The translations under genes and the position numbers were made by a program. A stretch of 64,000 bases of DNA from Micromonospora sp. WMMD1102 (GTDB lineage Bacteria > Actinomycetota > Actinomycetes > Mycobacteriales > Micromonosporaceae), in contig NZ_JARUBN010000001.1 of assembly GCF_029626265.1 (NCBI RefSeq), positions 2,046,001-2,110,000 of the forward strand, read 5' to 3'. This document shows positions 35,223 through 43,911 of this stretch, piece by piece; the stretch's first letter is position 1; each line of letters begins with the position of its first letter. A model generated the notes under the pieces. The model was not told the DNA's origin. It ran no database searches and worked only from the letters and a program-made list of their open reading frames with translations.

Positions 35223-35885
35223 TCAGGCGGCCACCCTGCCCAGCACGTGCTGGGCCAGCAGCTCGCCGTGCTTGCCGGCCGAGGTGTGGCCGGCTTCGAG
35301 GCTCTGCCGGGCCAGGTCCCGCAGCGGCTCCATCGCCGGAGTGACCTCGGCCAGGGTCAGCTCGACCTCGCTGACGTGCAGGTCCAGTTCGAGGAGGTCG
35401 GCGAAGACGCGGCGGTAGTACGGCGTCGCGTGGTCCCAGCCCTCCCGGGGGGTACCCGGGCCGTAGCCGCCGCCCCGGGTGACGATCAGCGCCGCCGGCC
35501 GGCCGCGCAGCGGTGACACCTGGCCCGGAGCCAGCCGGGGGTCGATGAGCAGCATGTCGATCCAGGCCTTGACGTGCTGGGAGGGCCCGTAGTTGTAGAG
35601 CGGCGCGGCGAACAGGTAGGTGTCGGCCGCGATCAGTTCGTCGACGTAGCTCGCGGCGAGGGCGGAGGCCCGCGCCTGCGTCTCGGTGCGTTGGTCGGCC
35701 GGGACGAATCCGGCAACGACCGCCGTGGGCCAGGCGTCGGCGGGTACCGGTGTGGCGGCCAGGTCGCGCCGGACGATCACCCCGGACGGATGGGTACGTC
35801 GCCACGCCGCCTCGGCGGTGTCGGCCACGGCACGGCTGACGGACTGCTCGCCACGGATGCTGGCGTCGAGTCGGAAGAGACTCAC
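35223..35885 (-). CDS. azoR: FMN-dependent NADH-azoreductase / NAD(P)H oxidoreductase
   Basis: 220 residues; GTG 35885 is chosen since GGGAGG lies just before it and MSLFRLDASIRG is the family start. Flavodoxin-like fold: FRLDASIRGEQSVSRAVAD (FMN phosphate loop), ADTYLFAAPLYNYGPSQHVKAWID and ALIVTRGGGYGPGTP. It reduces quinones or azo compounds with NADH. Divergent from a MarR gene, with an inverted repeat between them, so probably induced by quinones or similar electrophiles through that repressor. Confidence 0.87.
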   Translation of the reverse strand: MSLFRLDASIRGEQSVSRAVADTAEAAWRRTHPSGVIVRRDLAATPVPADAWPTAVVAGFVPADQRTETQARASALAASYVDELIAADTYLFAAPLYNYGPSQHVKAWIDMLLIDPRLAPGQVSPLRGRPAALIVTRGGGYGPGTPREGWDHATPYYRRVFADLLELDLHVSEVELTLAEVTPAMEPLRDLARQSLEAGHTSAGKHGELLAQHVLGRVAA

Positions 35886-35983
35886 TGTTACCTCCCAGAG
35901 AAGTTCTGCAAGCACGACCAACTTAGTCACCGATCGGCGACACCACCGCAGAACTGTGGTCTAGATTATCTCTATCAAAATAT

Positions 35984-35998
35984 TTCTGTCTCACAGAA
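35984..35998. promoter_or_regulatory. Inverted repeat in the azoR/marR divergent promoter
   Basis: TTCTGT-CTC-ACAGAA, exact 6-bp arms, lies in an AT-rich stretch (about 35955-36000) between the two start codons. A partner site of this shape and place is expected for a MarR-family repressor. Confidence 0.6.
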
Positions 35999-36040
35999 GA
36001 TCTCGCCAGCGATGATCTTTTGGACGGGTATGCTGGTCAC

Positions 36041-36604
36041 GTGTCCGACACCGCAGCTCCCGCGCCATCCGCCGCCCCTGCCGAGGAGGGCGGCGGGCGG
36101 CTCGCGGCGGAGTTGCTCAAGGACGACTTCGGCTGGGCGCTCGGCGTGATCATGCGGCGCTACCTCCGCGCCGCCGAGGAGATCGTGAAGGACGTGCCCG
36201 GCGGTCCCCGCGGCTACCAGGTCGTCGCCTCGGCCAGCCAGAACCTGGCGACCAACCAGGGCGCGATGGCCGCCCAACTGGGCATCGACCGGACCGTCCT
36301 GACCTACCTGATCGACGATCTGGAGGCTGCCGGGCTGGTCTCCCGGCAGCCCGACCCGGCCGACCGGCGCAGCCGCCGGGTCGTCGCCACCGACGCCGGG
36401 AAGACGCTCTGGCGCGACCGGCAGGCCGCCCTGGCCGCCGCCGAGGCCGAGATCCTCCGGGTCCTCGGCCGGGACGAGGCGGCCTTCAAGGAACTGCTGC
36501 AACGGGTGGCGATCCACGCCGACCGGCTCGACCCGATGCACAACGCCTGCCAGGTCGTCGACGAGATGCACCAGCACGAGAACCGCAGCCGCCGACGGCG
36601 CTGA
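36041..36604 (+). CDS. MarR-family transcriptional regulator
   Basis: 187 residues from GTG 36041. TATGCT at 36029-36034 lies six bases before the start, so the mRNA may be leaderless. Winged helix: QNLATNQGAMAAQLGIDRTVLTYLIDDLEAAGLVSRQPDPADRRSRRVVATDAGK, a textbook MarR DNA-binding region with the DRRSR wing. An Ala/Pro-rich leader precedes it. Divergent from the azoreductase, its likely target along with itself. Confidence 0.92.
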   Translation: MSDTAAPAPSAAPAEEGGGRLAAELLKDDFGWALGVIMRRYLRAAEEIVKDVPGGPRGYQVVASASQNLATNQGAMAAQLGIDRTVLTYLIDDLEAAGLVSRQPDPADRRSRRVVATDAGKTLWRDRQAALAAAEAEILRVLGRDEAAFKELLQRVAIHADRLDPMHNACQVVDEMHQHENRSRRRR

Positions 36605-36655
36605 CCGGCTGGCCACGCCACGCGCGGGAGCCCACGCCGTCGTTATATTGACCGG

Positions 36656-37927
36656 ATGGGGTACGCCGACGGCTCGGCCACCGGTCGGGCGGAAGCGTCC
36701 ACGTCCACACCGGACGGCCTGCGGGTCGCCGTCGTCGGTGCTGGCATCGGCGGGCTCAGCGCCGCCCTGTCGCTGCTCCGCGCCGGCTTCGACGTGCGGG
36801 TCTTCGAGCAGGCGCCGACGCTGGCCGAGATCGGTGCGGGCGTGCAGGTCAGCCCGAACGCTTCCCGGATCCTGCACCGCCTCGGCCTCGCCGACGAACT
36901 CGCCCGGACCGGCGTACGGCCGGTCGCGCTGCACCAGCGTCGCTGGGCGGACGGCCGTACCCTGCTGCGCGCACCGCTCGGCACACCGCTGGAGCAGACC
37001 TTCGGTTACCCGTACTACCAGATGCACCGTGCCGACCTGCTGGGCGCACTGGCTCGGGCGCTACCGGCCGACCGGCTGCACCTCGGCCGCCGGTTCACCG
37101 GGCTGACCGACCACGGTCAGGTCGTGACGGCGTCCTTCGCGGACGGCACCCGGGTGAAGTGTGACGTGCTGGTCGGTGCCGACGGCATCCACTCGACGGT
37201 CCGGCGGGAGCTGTTCGGTGCCGAGGCGGCCCGGTTCACCGGCTGTGTCGCGTACCGGGGGCTGGTGCCGGCGCACCGGCTGCGCCATCTCGACCTGGAC
37301 GTCTCCGGTCAGGTCTGGATGGGGCCGGGCCGGCACTTCGTGCACTACTTCGTCAGCGGACGCCGGCTGGTCAACTTCGTCGGGGTGGTGGAGCGGGACG
37401 CCTGGACCCGGGAGTCCTGGACGGATCGCGGCGACCTGGCCGAGGCACTGGCCGCGTACCCGGACTGGCATCCGCAGGTGCGCGAGATCCTCGCGTCGGT
37501 GGACGAGACGTACGTCTGGGCACTGTTCGACCGGCCGCCGCTGCCGCGCTGGTCGGCCGGGCGGGTCACGCTGCTCGGCGACGCCTGCCATCCGATGCTG
37601 CCGTTCCTGGCCCAGGGCGCCGCGCAGGCGATCGAGGACGGCGCGGCGCTGACCAGCTGCCTGGTCGAGGCTGGCCCGGACCCGGCGGCGGCGCTGGTCC
37701 GTTACGAGCGTGTCCGCCTGCCCCGGACCTCGCGGATGCAGGCGCTGTCGGCCGAGAACAAGATCCGGTTCCATCTCCCCGACGGACCCGAGCAGCGGGA
37801 ACGCGACGCCCGGATGGCCAGCGGCGGGACGGACTGGTCGTTCGGGGCGATCGCCTGGATCTACCGGCACGACGCCGCCATCGTCGACGGCCGGCCGGCC
37901 GCGCCCTCGGCTCTGGACAGGACGTGA
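36656..37927 (+). CDS. FAD-dependent monooxygenase (salicylate hydroxylase-like)
   Basis: 423 residues. FAD-binding GAGIGG at 28-33, a DG motif in VGADGIHSTVRREL near 175, and LLGDACHPMLPFLAQGAAQAIEDG near 302-325 are the three diagnostic motifs of the flavin aromatic hydroxylases. TATATT at 36644-36649 sits six bases before the ATG and there is no Shine-Dalgarno, so translation is probably leaderless. The stop lies inside the first of four 24-bp tandem repeats. Likely hydroxylates an aromatic acid; it is not part of a recognisable degradation cluster. Confidence 0.9.
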   Translation: MGYADGSATGRAEASTSTPDGLRVAVVGAGIGGLSAALSLLRAGFDVRVFEQAPTLAEIGAGVQVSPNASRILHRLGLADELARTGVRPVALHQRRWADGRTLLRAPLGTPLEQTFGYPYYQMHRADLLGALARALPADRLHLGRRFTGLTDHGQVVTASFADGTRVKCDVLVGADGIHSTVRRELFGAEAARFTGCVAYRGLVPAHRLRHLDLDVSGQVWMGPGRHFVHYFVSGRRLVNFVGVVERDAWTRESWTDRGDLAEALAAYPDWHPQVREILASVDETYVWALFDRPPLPRWSAGRVTLLGDACHPMLPFLAQGAAQAIEDGAALTSCLVEAGPDPAAALVRYERVRLPRTSRMQALSAENKIRFHLPDGPEQRERDARMASGGTDWSFGAIAWIYRHDAAIVDGRPAAPSALDRT

Positions 37928-38016
37928 CCTCGCGGACCGGGCCAGACGTGTCCTCGCGGACCGGGCCAGACGTGTCCTCGCGGACCGGGCCGGACGTGAC
38001 CTCGCGGACCGGCCGG
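37921..38016. repeat. Four tandem 24-bp repeats spanning a stop codon
   Basis: Unit GACGTGWCCTCGCGGACCGG plus four bases, at 37921, 37945, 37969 and 37993, with the last copy diverging at its end. The monooxygenase stop TGA (37925-37927) is inside the first copy. The unit length is a multiple of three and the WCC position alternates between A and T, so the repeat toggles TGA and TGT. Confidence 0.9.
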
Positions 38017-38121
38017 GCGCGGCAGCGGTGACGGCTCTCGCGCGGAGAGAAGTACATCGACTTTCGTCAGATCGGGTCAGGTCGATATCGTGGCGCCAGG
38101 TGTCCGAACGGGGGAGGGACC

Positions 38122-39846
38122 ATGCGTCATCGTGTCGGCACGAGCGTGCCCAGATTCTTCGCCGTCCTGGTGGCCGGGGCGATGGCGGCGGGAGGTGCGC
38201 TGGTCGGCACCGGACCGGCCGCCGCCGCCCCGCCCGGCCTGGTGATCGAGGACGGTGCCACCCAGCCCGTCTTCGCCCGGGACGCGGCGATCCAGGAGAC
38301 CGTCTACGTCAGCTCCGGAATGGACAGTGACGGGGACGGGGCGACCGACCGGATCGCCGCGCAGGTGATCCGGCCCGAGGAGACCGGGGCCGGGCTCCAG
38401 GTGGCGACGGTGATGCACGCCAGCCCGTACTTCGGGGACAGCACGGCCAGGGCCCGCGGCGACCTGATCATCCCGGCACACTTCACCGCCTGGTACGACA
38501 ACTACTTCGTGCCGCGCGGCTACGCCGTCGTCGAGGTCGACATGCAGGGCACCGCCGGATCGGACGGCTGTGCCACCATCGGCGGCCCGGAGGACGTCCG
38601 CAGCGCCAGCGCCGTGATCGACTGGCTGAACGGCCGCACCACGGCCAGCTACGCCGACGGTACGCCGGCAGTCGCCGACTGGAGCACCGGCGCGGTCGGC
38701 ATGATCGGTGTCTCGTACGCCGGCACCCTGCCGATCGGCGTCGCCGAGACCGGCATCGACGGGCTGGAGACGATCGTCCCGATCGCCGCCATCTCCGCCT
38801 GGTACGACTACGCCCGCGCCCAGGGCATCGCCTACGGCGGCTTCGGCAGCCGGTACCCCGAGTCCCTGGCCCGGTACGTCTCCTCGCCCGCGCACGACGC
38901 CGAGTGCGACGCCCGCTACACCGCGCTCGGCGACGCGGCCGACGACGCCACCGCCGACATGAACGCCTTCTGGCAGCAGCGCGACTACCGGGACGGGGCG
39001 GCCTCGGTGGACGCCTCGGTCTTCCTGGTGCACGGCCAGCAGGACAACAACACCAAGACCACCCACTTCGGCCGGTACTGGGACGCCATCGCCGCGCAGG
39101 GGGTGCCGCGCAAGCTGTGGCTGCACGACGGCGGGCACACCGACCCGTTCGGCAGTGACCTGGTGGGGCGGGACACCGTCGGCCGCTGGATGGACCACTG
39201 GCTCTACGACATCGACAACGGGATCATGAGCGAGCCGCAGGCCACCGTGAAGCGGCCGGGCGGCACCACGAGCACCTATCCGAGCTGGCCCGGGACGGTC
39301 ACCTCGACCGACTACTACCTGGGCGGACCGGGCAGCGGCGCCGCCGGCACCCTGCTGACCGCGCCCGGCCCGACGGCCAGCCAGTCGTTCACCGACAGCC
39401 GGGGCCAGCTCGAGTACGCGATGACCAGCCAGCCGGAGACCGCCAAGCCGAACCGGCTGGTCTACCTCGTCCCGGCACTGGGCACCGCCCGTCGGCTGGC
39501 CGGGGCCGGCACGGCCGAGGTCAGGTTCACCGCCACCTCGACGAGTACGCCGCTGACCGCGCTGCTGGTGCACTACACGGACGGGGTGCCGACCCGGGTG
39601 GTGAGCCGGGGCGCGATCGACGCCAAGAACCGCGACTCGCTGACGGCCGGTACGCCGCTGACCCCGGGCACCGCGTACCCGGTGACGATCCGGCTGGAGC
39701 CGAAGGACTACCTCTTCCCGGCCGGCAGCCGGATCGGCCTGGTGCTGGTTGCCAACCACGGCGAGTACCTGACCACCGACCCGGCCGCGGCCGGCGTCAC
39801 AGTCCAGCTCTCGCCGAGCCGACTCGTCCTGCCGCTGACGAGCTGA
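38122..39846 (+). CDS. Secreted X-Pro dipeptidyl-peptidase (S15)/CocE-type hydrolase
   Basis: 574 residues with a signal peptide ending near residue 37 (GPAAAAPP). Alpha/beta-hydrolase: the nucleophile serine is in GMIGVSYAGTLP near 195, the late histidine in HDGGHTDPF near 337, and a PEDVRSASAVIDWLNGR helix precedes. The C-terminal about 200 residues form the jelly-roll domain of the S15 family. It cleaves X-Pro dipeptides or ester substrates outside the cell. A GGGGGAGGGA ribosome site precedes the ATG. Its end overlaps the convergent CPBP gene by 50 bp. Confidence 0.88.
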   Translation: MRHRVGTSVPRFFAVLVAGAMAAGGALVGTGPAAAAPPGLVIEDGATQPVFARDAAIQETVYVSSGMDSDGDGATDRIAAQVIRPEETGAGLQVATVMHASPYFGDSTARARGDLIIPAHFTAWYDNYFVPRGYAVVEVDMQGTAGSDGCATIGGPEDVRSASAVIDWLNGRTTASYADGTPAVADWSTGAVGMIGVSYAGTLPIGVAETGIDGLETIVPIAAISAWYDYARAQGIAYGGFGSRYPESLARYVSSPAHDAECDARYTALGDAADDATADMNAFWQQRDYRDGAASVDASVFLVHGQQDNNTKTTHFGRYWDAIAAQGVPRKLWLHDGGHTDPFGSDLVGRDTVGRWMDHWLYDIDNGIMSEPQATVKRPGGTTSTYPSWPGTVTSTDYYLGGPGSGAAGTLLTAPGPTASQSFTDSRGQLEYAMTSQPETAKPNRLVYLVPALGTARRLAGAGTAEVRFTATSTSTPLTALLVHYTDGVPTRVVSRGAIDAKNRDSLTAGTPLTPGTAYPVTIRLEPKDYLFPAGSRIGLVLVANHGEYLTTDPAAAGVTVQLSPSRLVLPLTS

Positions 39847-40804
39847 CCGGCCGCGGGCCAGGGGGGTCCGGCAGGTCGGCCGGATTCCCGGCGGCAGGTG
39901 CCACGGCATCGGGCCGGTAACCGAGGCGACCACGCGTCACGACGAGCAGCAGCACCGCCCCGCCGCCCGCGCCGATCGCGAGGGCGTGCAGCGAGTCGCC
40001 GAACGCGTCCAGCGACGGGAACATCGCCGGCCAGAGCAGCGAGGAGACGGCGTTGATGTGCGCGTGGAAGAGCATCACCAGCGGCAGGCTCTCGCCGGTG
40101 CGGTTGAACAGCCACGTCATCACGATGCTCAGCAGTACGGCGGAACCGACGAACTCGGCCGCCATCAGCCAGTCCACGTTCGGCCAACCGGCCCATTCGC
40201 TGAAGAACAGCGGCAGGTGCCAGGCGCCCCAGAGCGGCCCGAGGACGAGCGAACCGCCGAGCGGGCCGTACCGGGCCTGGAGGCGGGGCTGCGCGAAGTC
40301 CCGCCAGCCGGGTTCCTCGGCGACGCCGGTCGTGAGGAACTGGAGGACCAGCATCGGCAGATAGCCGACGAGGACGGTGCCGGCGGGTAGCCGCAGGTCG
40401 GCCCAGGCGCCGGCCAGCGGCAGGGTGGCGACGACGGCGACGACGGGCACCACGGACAGCACCCACAGGTACCAGCCGACGCCGACCCGCCACCTGACCA
40501 GGCGGCCCGCCCAGCGGCGCAGTGCCGGCCGCCCGCCGGCCACGGCGGTCACCACGAACGCCGACGTGACCGGGCCCAGGTAGGCGCCGGGCAGCAGGCC
40601 AAGCGTCTGGGAGCTGCCGAGCACCTCGGGGAAGCGCAGCGGCAGGACCCCGAGCCCGGTCTCGGAGAGGATGTAGGGGGTCCACGCCAGCCAGGTCAGC
40701 GCGTACGACATCGTGAAGTACGCGGCCAGTGGACGCCGGGCCACCAGGTCCGCCAGCCGGCGGCGTCGGGTTAGCTGCGGGTTGGTCCGTGGCGCTGTGC
40801 TCAC
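39797..40804 (-). CDS. CPBP-family intramembrane glutamic endopeptidase
   Basis: 335 residues from GTG 40804 (GGAG upstream; a longer start is weaker). Seven or eight hydrophobic segments. The three active-site motifs of the Abi/CPBP family are present: EEPGWRDF (in place of the common EExxxR), WGAWHLPLF and FHAHINAV. Relatives process membrane-bound proteins or peptides, some in bacteriocin self-protection. Convergent with the S15 gene, overlapping its last 50 bp. Confidence 0.9.
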   Translation of the reverse strand: MSTAPRTNPQLTRRRRLADLVARRPLAAYFTMSYALTWLAWTPYILSETGLGVLPLRFPEVLGSSQTLGLLPGAYLGPVTSAFVVTAVAGGRPALRRWAGRLVRWRVGVGWYLWVLSVVPVVAVVATLPLAGAWADLRLPAGTVLVGYLPMLVLQFLTTGVAEEPGWRDFAQPRLQARYGPLGGSLVLGPLWGAWHLPLFFSEWAGWPNVDWLMAAEFVGSAVLLSIVMTWLFNRTGESLPLVMLFHAHINAVSSLLWPAMFPSLDAFGDSLHALAIGAGGGAVLLLVVTRGRLGYRPDAVAPAAGNPADLPDPPGPRPVSSSAAGRVGSARAGL

Positions 40805-41057
40805 GGGCGCTCCAATCGGGGTCGGCCGCCCGGCTGGACCGACCCGCCGGGCTGCTCGGACGAATGGTGCGAGCACATCACCGGACCCCGGATCCGGTCA
40901 CTACGGGTAGCCGGCGGATCCCCGGTGGAGCCAGGCATACCGCAACCTCGCGCCTGCCGGCCCGAGCCGGGCGGGCGGCGGACCCGAACGGCGCGTACGG
41001 GATGCACGGCGGCGGCACCCGTCCTACGGTGGGGTGATCGCCTACGGAGGGTGCGGT

Positions 41058-42641
41058 GTGCCTGTTCAGGACTGGTTTCTCAGTGGGGCGGAGCGGGACA
41101 ATCCCGACTCCGACCTGCCCGTCTGGACCGACGGCAACCTGGCCGAGCCGCTGGTACACGGCGCCGCCTACTTCGACCGGCTCGCCACCGAGGTCGAGGC
41201 CCTCGAGGAGGGCGACCACGTCTTCTTCACCGACTGGCGGGGCGACCCGGACGAGCGGCTCCGCGACGGCGGCCCGACCATCGCCGGACTGCTGGCCGCC
41301 GCCGCCCGGCGGGGCGTGATCGTGAAGGGCCTGATCTGGCGCTCCCACCTCGACCGGTTCACCTACAGCGAGGAGGAGAACCGGCACCTCGGCGAGGAGG
41401 TCAGCGAGGCCGGTGGCGAGGTACTCCTCGACCACCGGGTCCGGCGCGGCGGCTCGCACCACCAGAAGATCGTCGTACTCCGGCACCCGGGCCGGCCGGA
41501 GCGGGACATCGCGTTCGCCGGCGGGATCGACCTGTGTCACAGCCGGCGCGACGATTCCGACCACCGGGGCGACCCGCAGGCACTCCGGATGGCGAAGGCG
41601 TACGGCGAGCATCCGCCCTGGCACGACGTGCAGCTCGCGTTGCGTGGCCCGGTGGTCGGCGCGCTCGACCTCAGCTTCCGGGAACGCTGGACCGACCCGG
41701 CGCCGCTGGACCAGCACGGCCCGATCAGCACGTTGCGCGACAAGCTGCGCGGCGCCGACCTGCACGCCGACCGGCTGCCGCCGCAACCGCCCGACCCGCC
41801 GCCCTGCGGACCGCACCGGATCCAGGTACTGCGCACCTATCCGGCGATGCGCCCGGCCTACCAGTTCGCCAGGCTCGGCGAGCAGACGGTCGCCCGGGGC
41901 TACACGAAGGCGATCAAGCGGGCCCGCCGGCTGGTCTACCTGGAGGACCAGTACCTCTGGTCCCGGGAGGTGGCGAAGCTCTTCGCCGACGCGCTGCGTG
42001 ACAACCCCGACCTGCACCTGATCGCCGTGGTGCCCCGGCATCCGGACGTGGACGGCCGGCTCGCGCTGCCACCCAACCAGGTCGGCCGGGAGCAGGCCAT
42101 CGCGCTCTGCCGGGCGGCCGCCGCCGACCGGGTGCACGTGTACGACGTGGAGAACCACGCCGGCACCCCCGTCTACGTGCACGCCAAGGTCTGTGTGGTG
42201 GACGACGTCTGGTGCAGCGTCGGCAGCGACAACTTCAACCGGCGTTCCTGGACCCACGACAGCGAACTCTCCTGCGCCGTCCTCGACGACACCCCCGACG
42301 AGCGGGAGCCGCGCGACCCGGCCGGTCTCGGGGACGGCGCCCGCCGCTTCCCCCGGGACCTGCGGCTGGCCCTGCTCCGCGAGCACCTGGACCGGGCGCC
42401 CGGCGACGACGGAGACCTGCTCGACCCGGAGTCGGCCGTCGACGCGGTCGAGGCCGCCGCCAACGCCCTGCGGAACTGGCACGCGGGCGGCCGGCAGGGG
42501 CCCCGGCCACCGGGCCGGCTCGTCCCGCACGAGACGAGCCGGCTGCCGTGGTACCAGCGGCTCTGGGCGGTACCGGCGTACCGGCTGGTCTACGACCCGG
42601 ACGGGCGTGCCTGGCGGGACCGCCGCGCCGGCAACTGGTAG
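41058..42641 (+). CDS. Phospholipase D-family protein
   Basis: 527 residues; GTG 41058 follows GGAGGG and gives MPVQDWFLSGAERDNP. Two HKD motifs make the catalytic pair: SHHQKIVVL near 134-142 and YVHAKVCVVDD near 375, each followed by Gly/Ser/Asn (GSDNFNRRSW after the second). Typical length for bacterial phospholipase D or cardiolipin-synthase-like enzymes; no signal peptide, so it acts inside the cell or at the inner membrane face. The ECF sigma gene follows after 38 bp. Confidence 0.9.
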   Translation: MPVQDWFLSGAERDNPDSDLPVWTDGNLAEPLVHGAAYFDRLATEVEALEEGDHVFFTDWRGDPDERLRDGGPTIAGLLAAAARRGVIVKGLIWRSHLDRFTYSEEENRHLGEEVSEAGGEVLLDHRVRRGGSHHQKIVVLRHPGRPERDIAFAGGIDLCHSRRDDSDHRGDPQALRMAKAYGEHPPWHDVQLALRGPVVGALDLSFRERWTDPAPLDQHGPISTLRDKLRGADLHADRLPPQPPDPPPCGPHRIQVLRTYPAMRPAYQFARLGEQTVARGYTKAIKRARRLVYLEDQYLWSREVAKLFADALRDNPDLHLIAVVPRHPDVDGRLALPPNQVGREQAIALCRAAAADRVHVYDVENHAGTPVYVHAKVCVVDDVWCSVGSDNFNRRSWTHDSELSCAVLDDTPDEREPRDPAGLGDGARRFPRDLRLALLREHLDRAPGDDGDLLDPESAVDAVEAAANALRNWHAGGRQGPRPPGRLVPHETSRLPWYQRLWAVPAYRLVYDPDGRAWRDRRAGNW

Positions 42642-42679
42642 ACCTGACCTTTCGAACCGCAGGGTGGAGGTCCGAACCG

Positions 42680-43714
42680 GTGGAACACGACGACGGGCTG
42701 GTGGCCGCGGCGCGGGGTGGCGACGAGTCGGCGTTCGGCGCACTTGTCGAGCGGCACCGGAGCGAGCTGCGGGTGCACTGCTACCGGATGCTCGGCTCCT
42801 ACCACGACGCGGAGGACCTGGTCCAGGAGACGTTCCTGCGGGCCTGGAAGAACATCGGCGGCTTCCAGGGCCGTTCCACGGTCCGGGTCTGGCTCTACCG
42901 GATCGCCACCAACGCCTGCCTGGACGCCCTCGACAGCCGGTCCCGCCGGCTGCTGCCGCACCACCTGAGCGGGCCCTGGGACCCGTCCGGCGACCTGCCG
43001 CCGGGCACCGACAGCTGGCTCCAGCCGTTCCCGGACCGGTTGTGGGAGCCGGCCGCGCCGAGCGAGGGCGAGCCGGACGCGGTGGCGGTCAGCCGGGAGA
43101 CGATCGAGCTGGCGTTCCTGGTCGCGATCCAGCACCTGCCGCCGCGCCAGCGGGCCGTGCTGATCCTGCGGGACGTGCTCGGTTGGCCGGCCAGCCAGGC
43201 CGCGTCGCTGCTCGACGGCAGCGTGGCGTCGGTGAACAGCGCCCTGCAACGCGCCCGCGCGACACTCCGGGAGCACCTGCCGGCCCGCCGCCTCGACTGG
43301 GCCGCCCCGGCCGAGCCGACCGAGCGGGAGCTGGCGGTGCTGCGCCGCTACGTCGACGCGCTGGAGCGGGCCGACCTGGCCACGATGGCCGAGCTGCTGG
43401 CCGAGGACGTCCGCACGACGATGCCGCCGTACCCGCTGTGGTTCCAGGGTCGGGAGTCGGTGCTCCGGGCGCTGGCGGGGAGCTGGGATCCGGCGCTGCC
43501 CGACTACGTCGGCCGGTTCCGGACGCTGCCGACCCGGGCGAACGGGCGGCCGGCGCTGGCCGGGTACGTCCGGCGGCCCGGCGACCTCCACTACCAGCCG
43601 GTCGCGATCTCGCTGCTCTGGTTCGGCGGCGGCCAGATCACCGAGATCGTCGCGTTCCACGACCCCGGGCTCTTCCCGGCGTTCGACCTGCCCCCCGCCC
43701 TGCCCGCTGCCTGA
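42680..43714 (+). CDS. ECF sigma factor with C-terminal SnoaL-like domain
   Basis: 344 residues from GTG 42680 behind GGAGG. Sigma-2: FGALVERHRSELRVHCYRMLGSYHDAEDLVQETFLRAWKN near 20-60. Sigma-4: LPPRQRAVLILRDVLGWPASQAASLLDGSVASVNSALQRARATL near 155-198. The last about 125 residues look like a SnoaL/NTF2-like fold, as in SigG/SigJ-type factors, where it helps control activity without a separate anti-sigma factor. No anti-sigma gene is adjacent. Possibly co-transcribed with phospholipase D. Confidence 0.9.
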   Translation: MEHDDGLVAAARGGDESAFGALVERHRSELRVHCYRMLGSYHDAEDLVQETFLRAWKNIGGFQGRSTVRVWLYRIATNACLDALDSRSRRLLPHHLSGPWDPSGDLPPGTDSWLQPFPDRLWEPAAPSEGEPDAVAVSRETIELAFLVAIQHLPPRQRAVLILRDVLGWPASQAASLLDGSVASVNSALQRARATLREHLPARRLDWAAPAEPTERELAVLRRYVDALERADLATMAELLAEDVRTTMPPYPLWFQGRESVLRALAGSWDPALPDYVGRFRTLPTRANGRPALAGYVRRPGDLHYQPVAISLLWFGGGQITEIVAFHDPGLFPAFDLPPALPAA

Positions 43715-43753
43715 GCCTCCGGGGCCGGGCTGCCGCCTGCCCGACTCGTGTTC

Positions 43754-43806
43754 ACCTGGACACCAGGTGCGTTACGCGAGCGCGGTGACGCACCTGGTGT
43801 CCAGGT
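43754..43806. terminator. Long perfect hairpin between convergent genes
   Basis: 19-bp arms at 43754-43772 and 43788-43806 are exact complements around a 15-base loop. Each arm itself contains a smaller palindrome, ACCTGG-ACA-CCAGGT or ACCTGG-TGT-CCAGGT. It lies between the ends of the sigma-factor and peroxidase genes, so a two-way terminator is the simplest reading. There is no T-run. Confidence 0.7.
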
Positions 43807-43856
43807 CACCGGCCGACCGGGAACGGACCGATGCCACGGTTGCCACGCGCCGCGCC

Positions 43857-43895
43857 GCGCGACGTCCCCACCGTGGTCCGGCGGGGACGTCGCGC
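43857..43895. terminator. Second hairpin between convergent genes
   Basis: GCGCGACGTCCCC at 43857-43869 pairs exactly with GGGGACGTCGCGC at 43883-43895 over a 13-base loop, 16 bp past the peroxidase stop in its direction. Probably the peroxidase terminator, adjacent to the larger hairpin. Confidence 0.75.
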
Positions 43896-43911
43896 ACGGG
43901 TGCGGTTCGGC

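Noticed and set aside
37921..38016. CRISPR array
   Set aside because: The 24-bp units touch each other with no spacers and overlap a coding end; no cas genes in the window.
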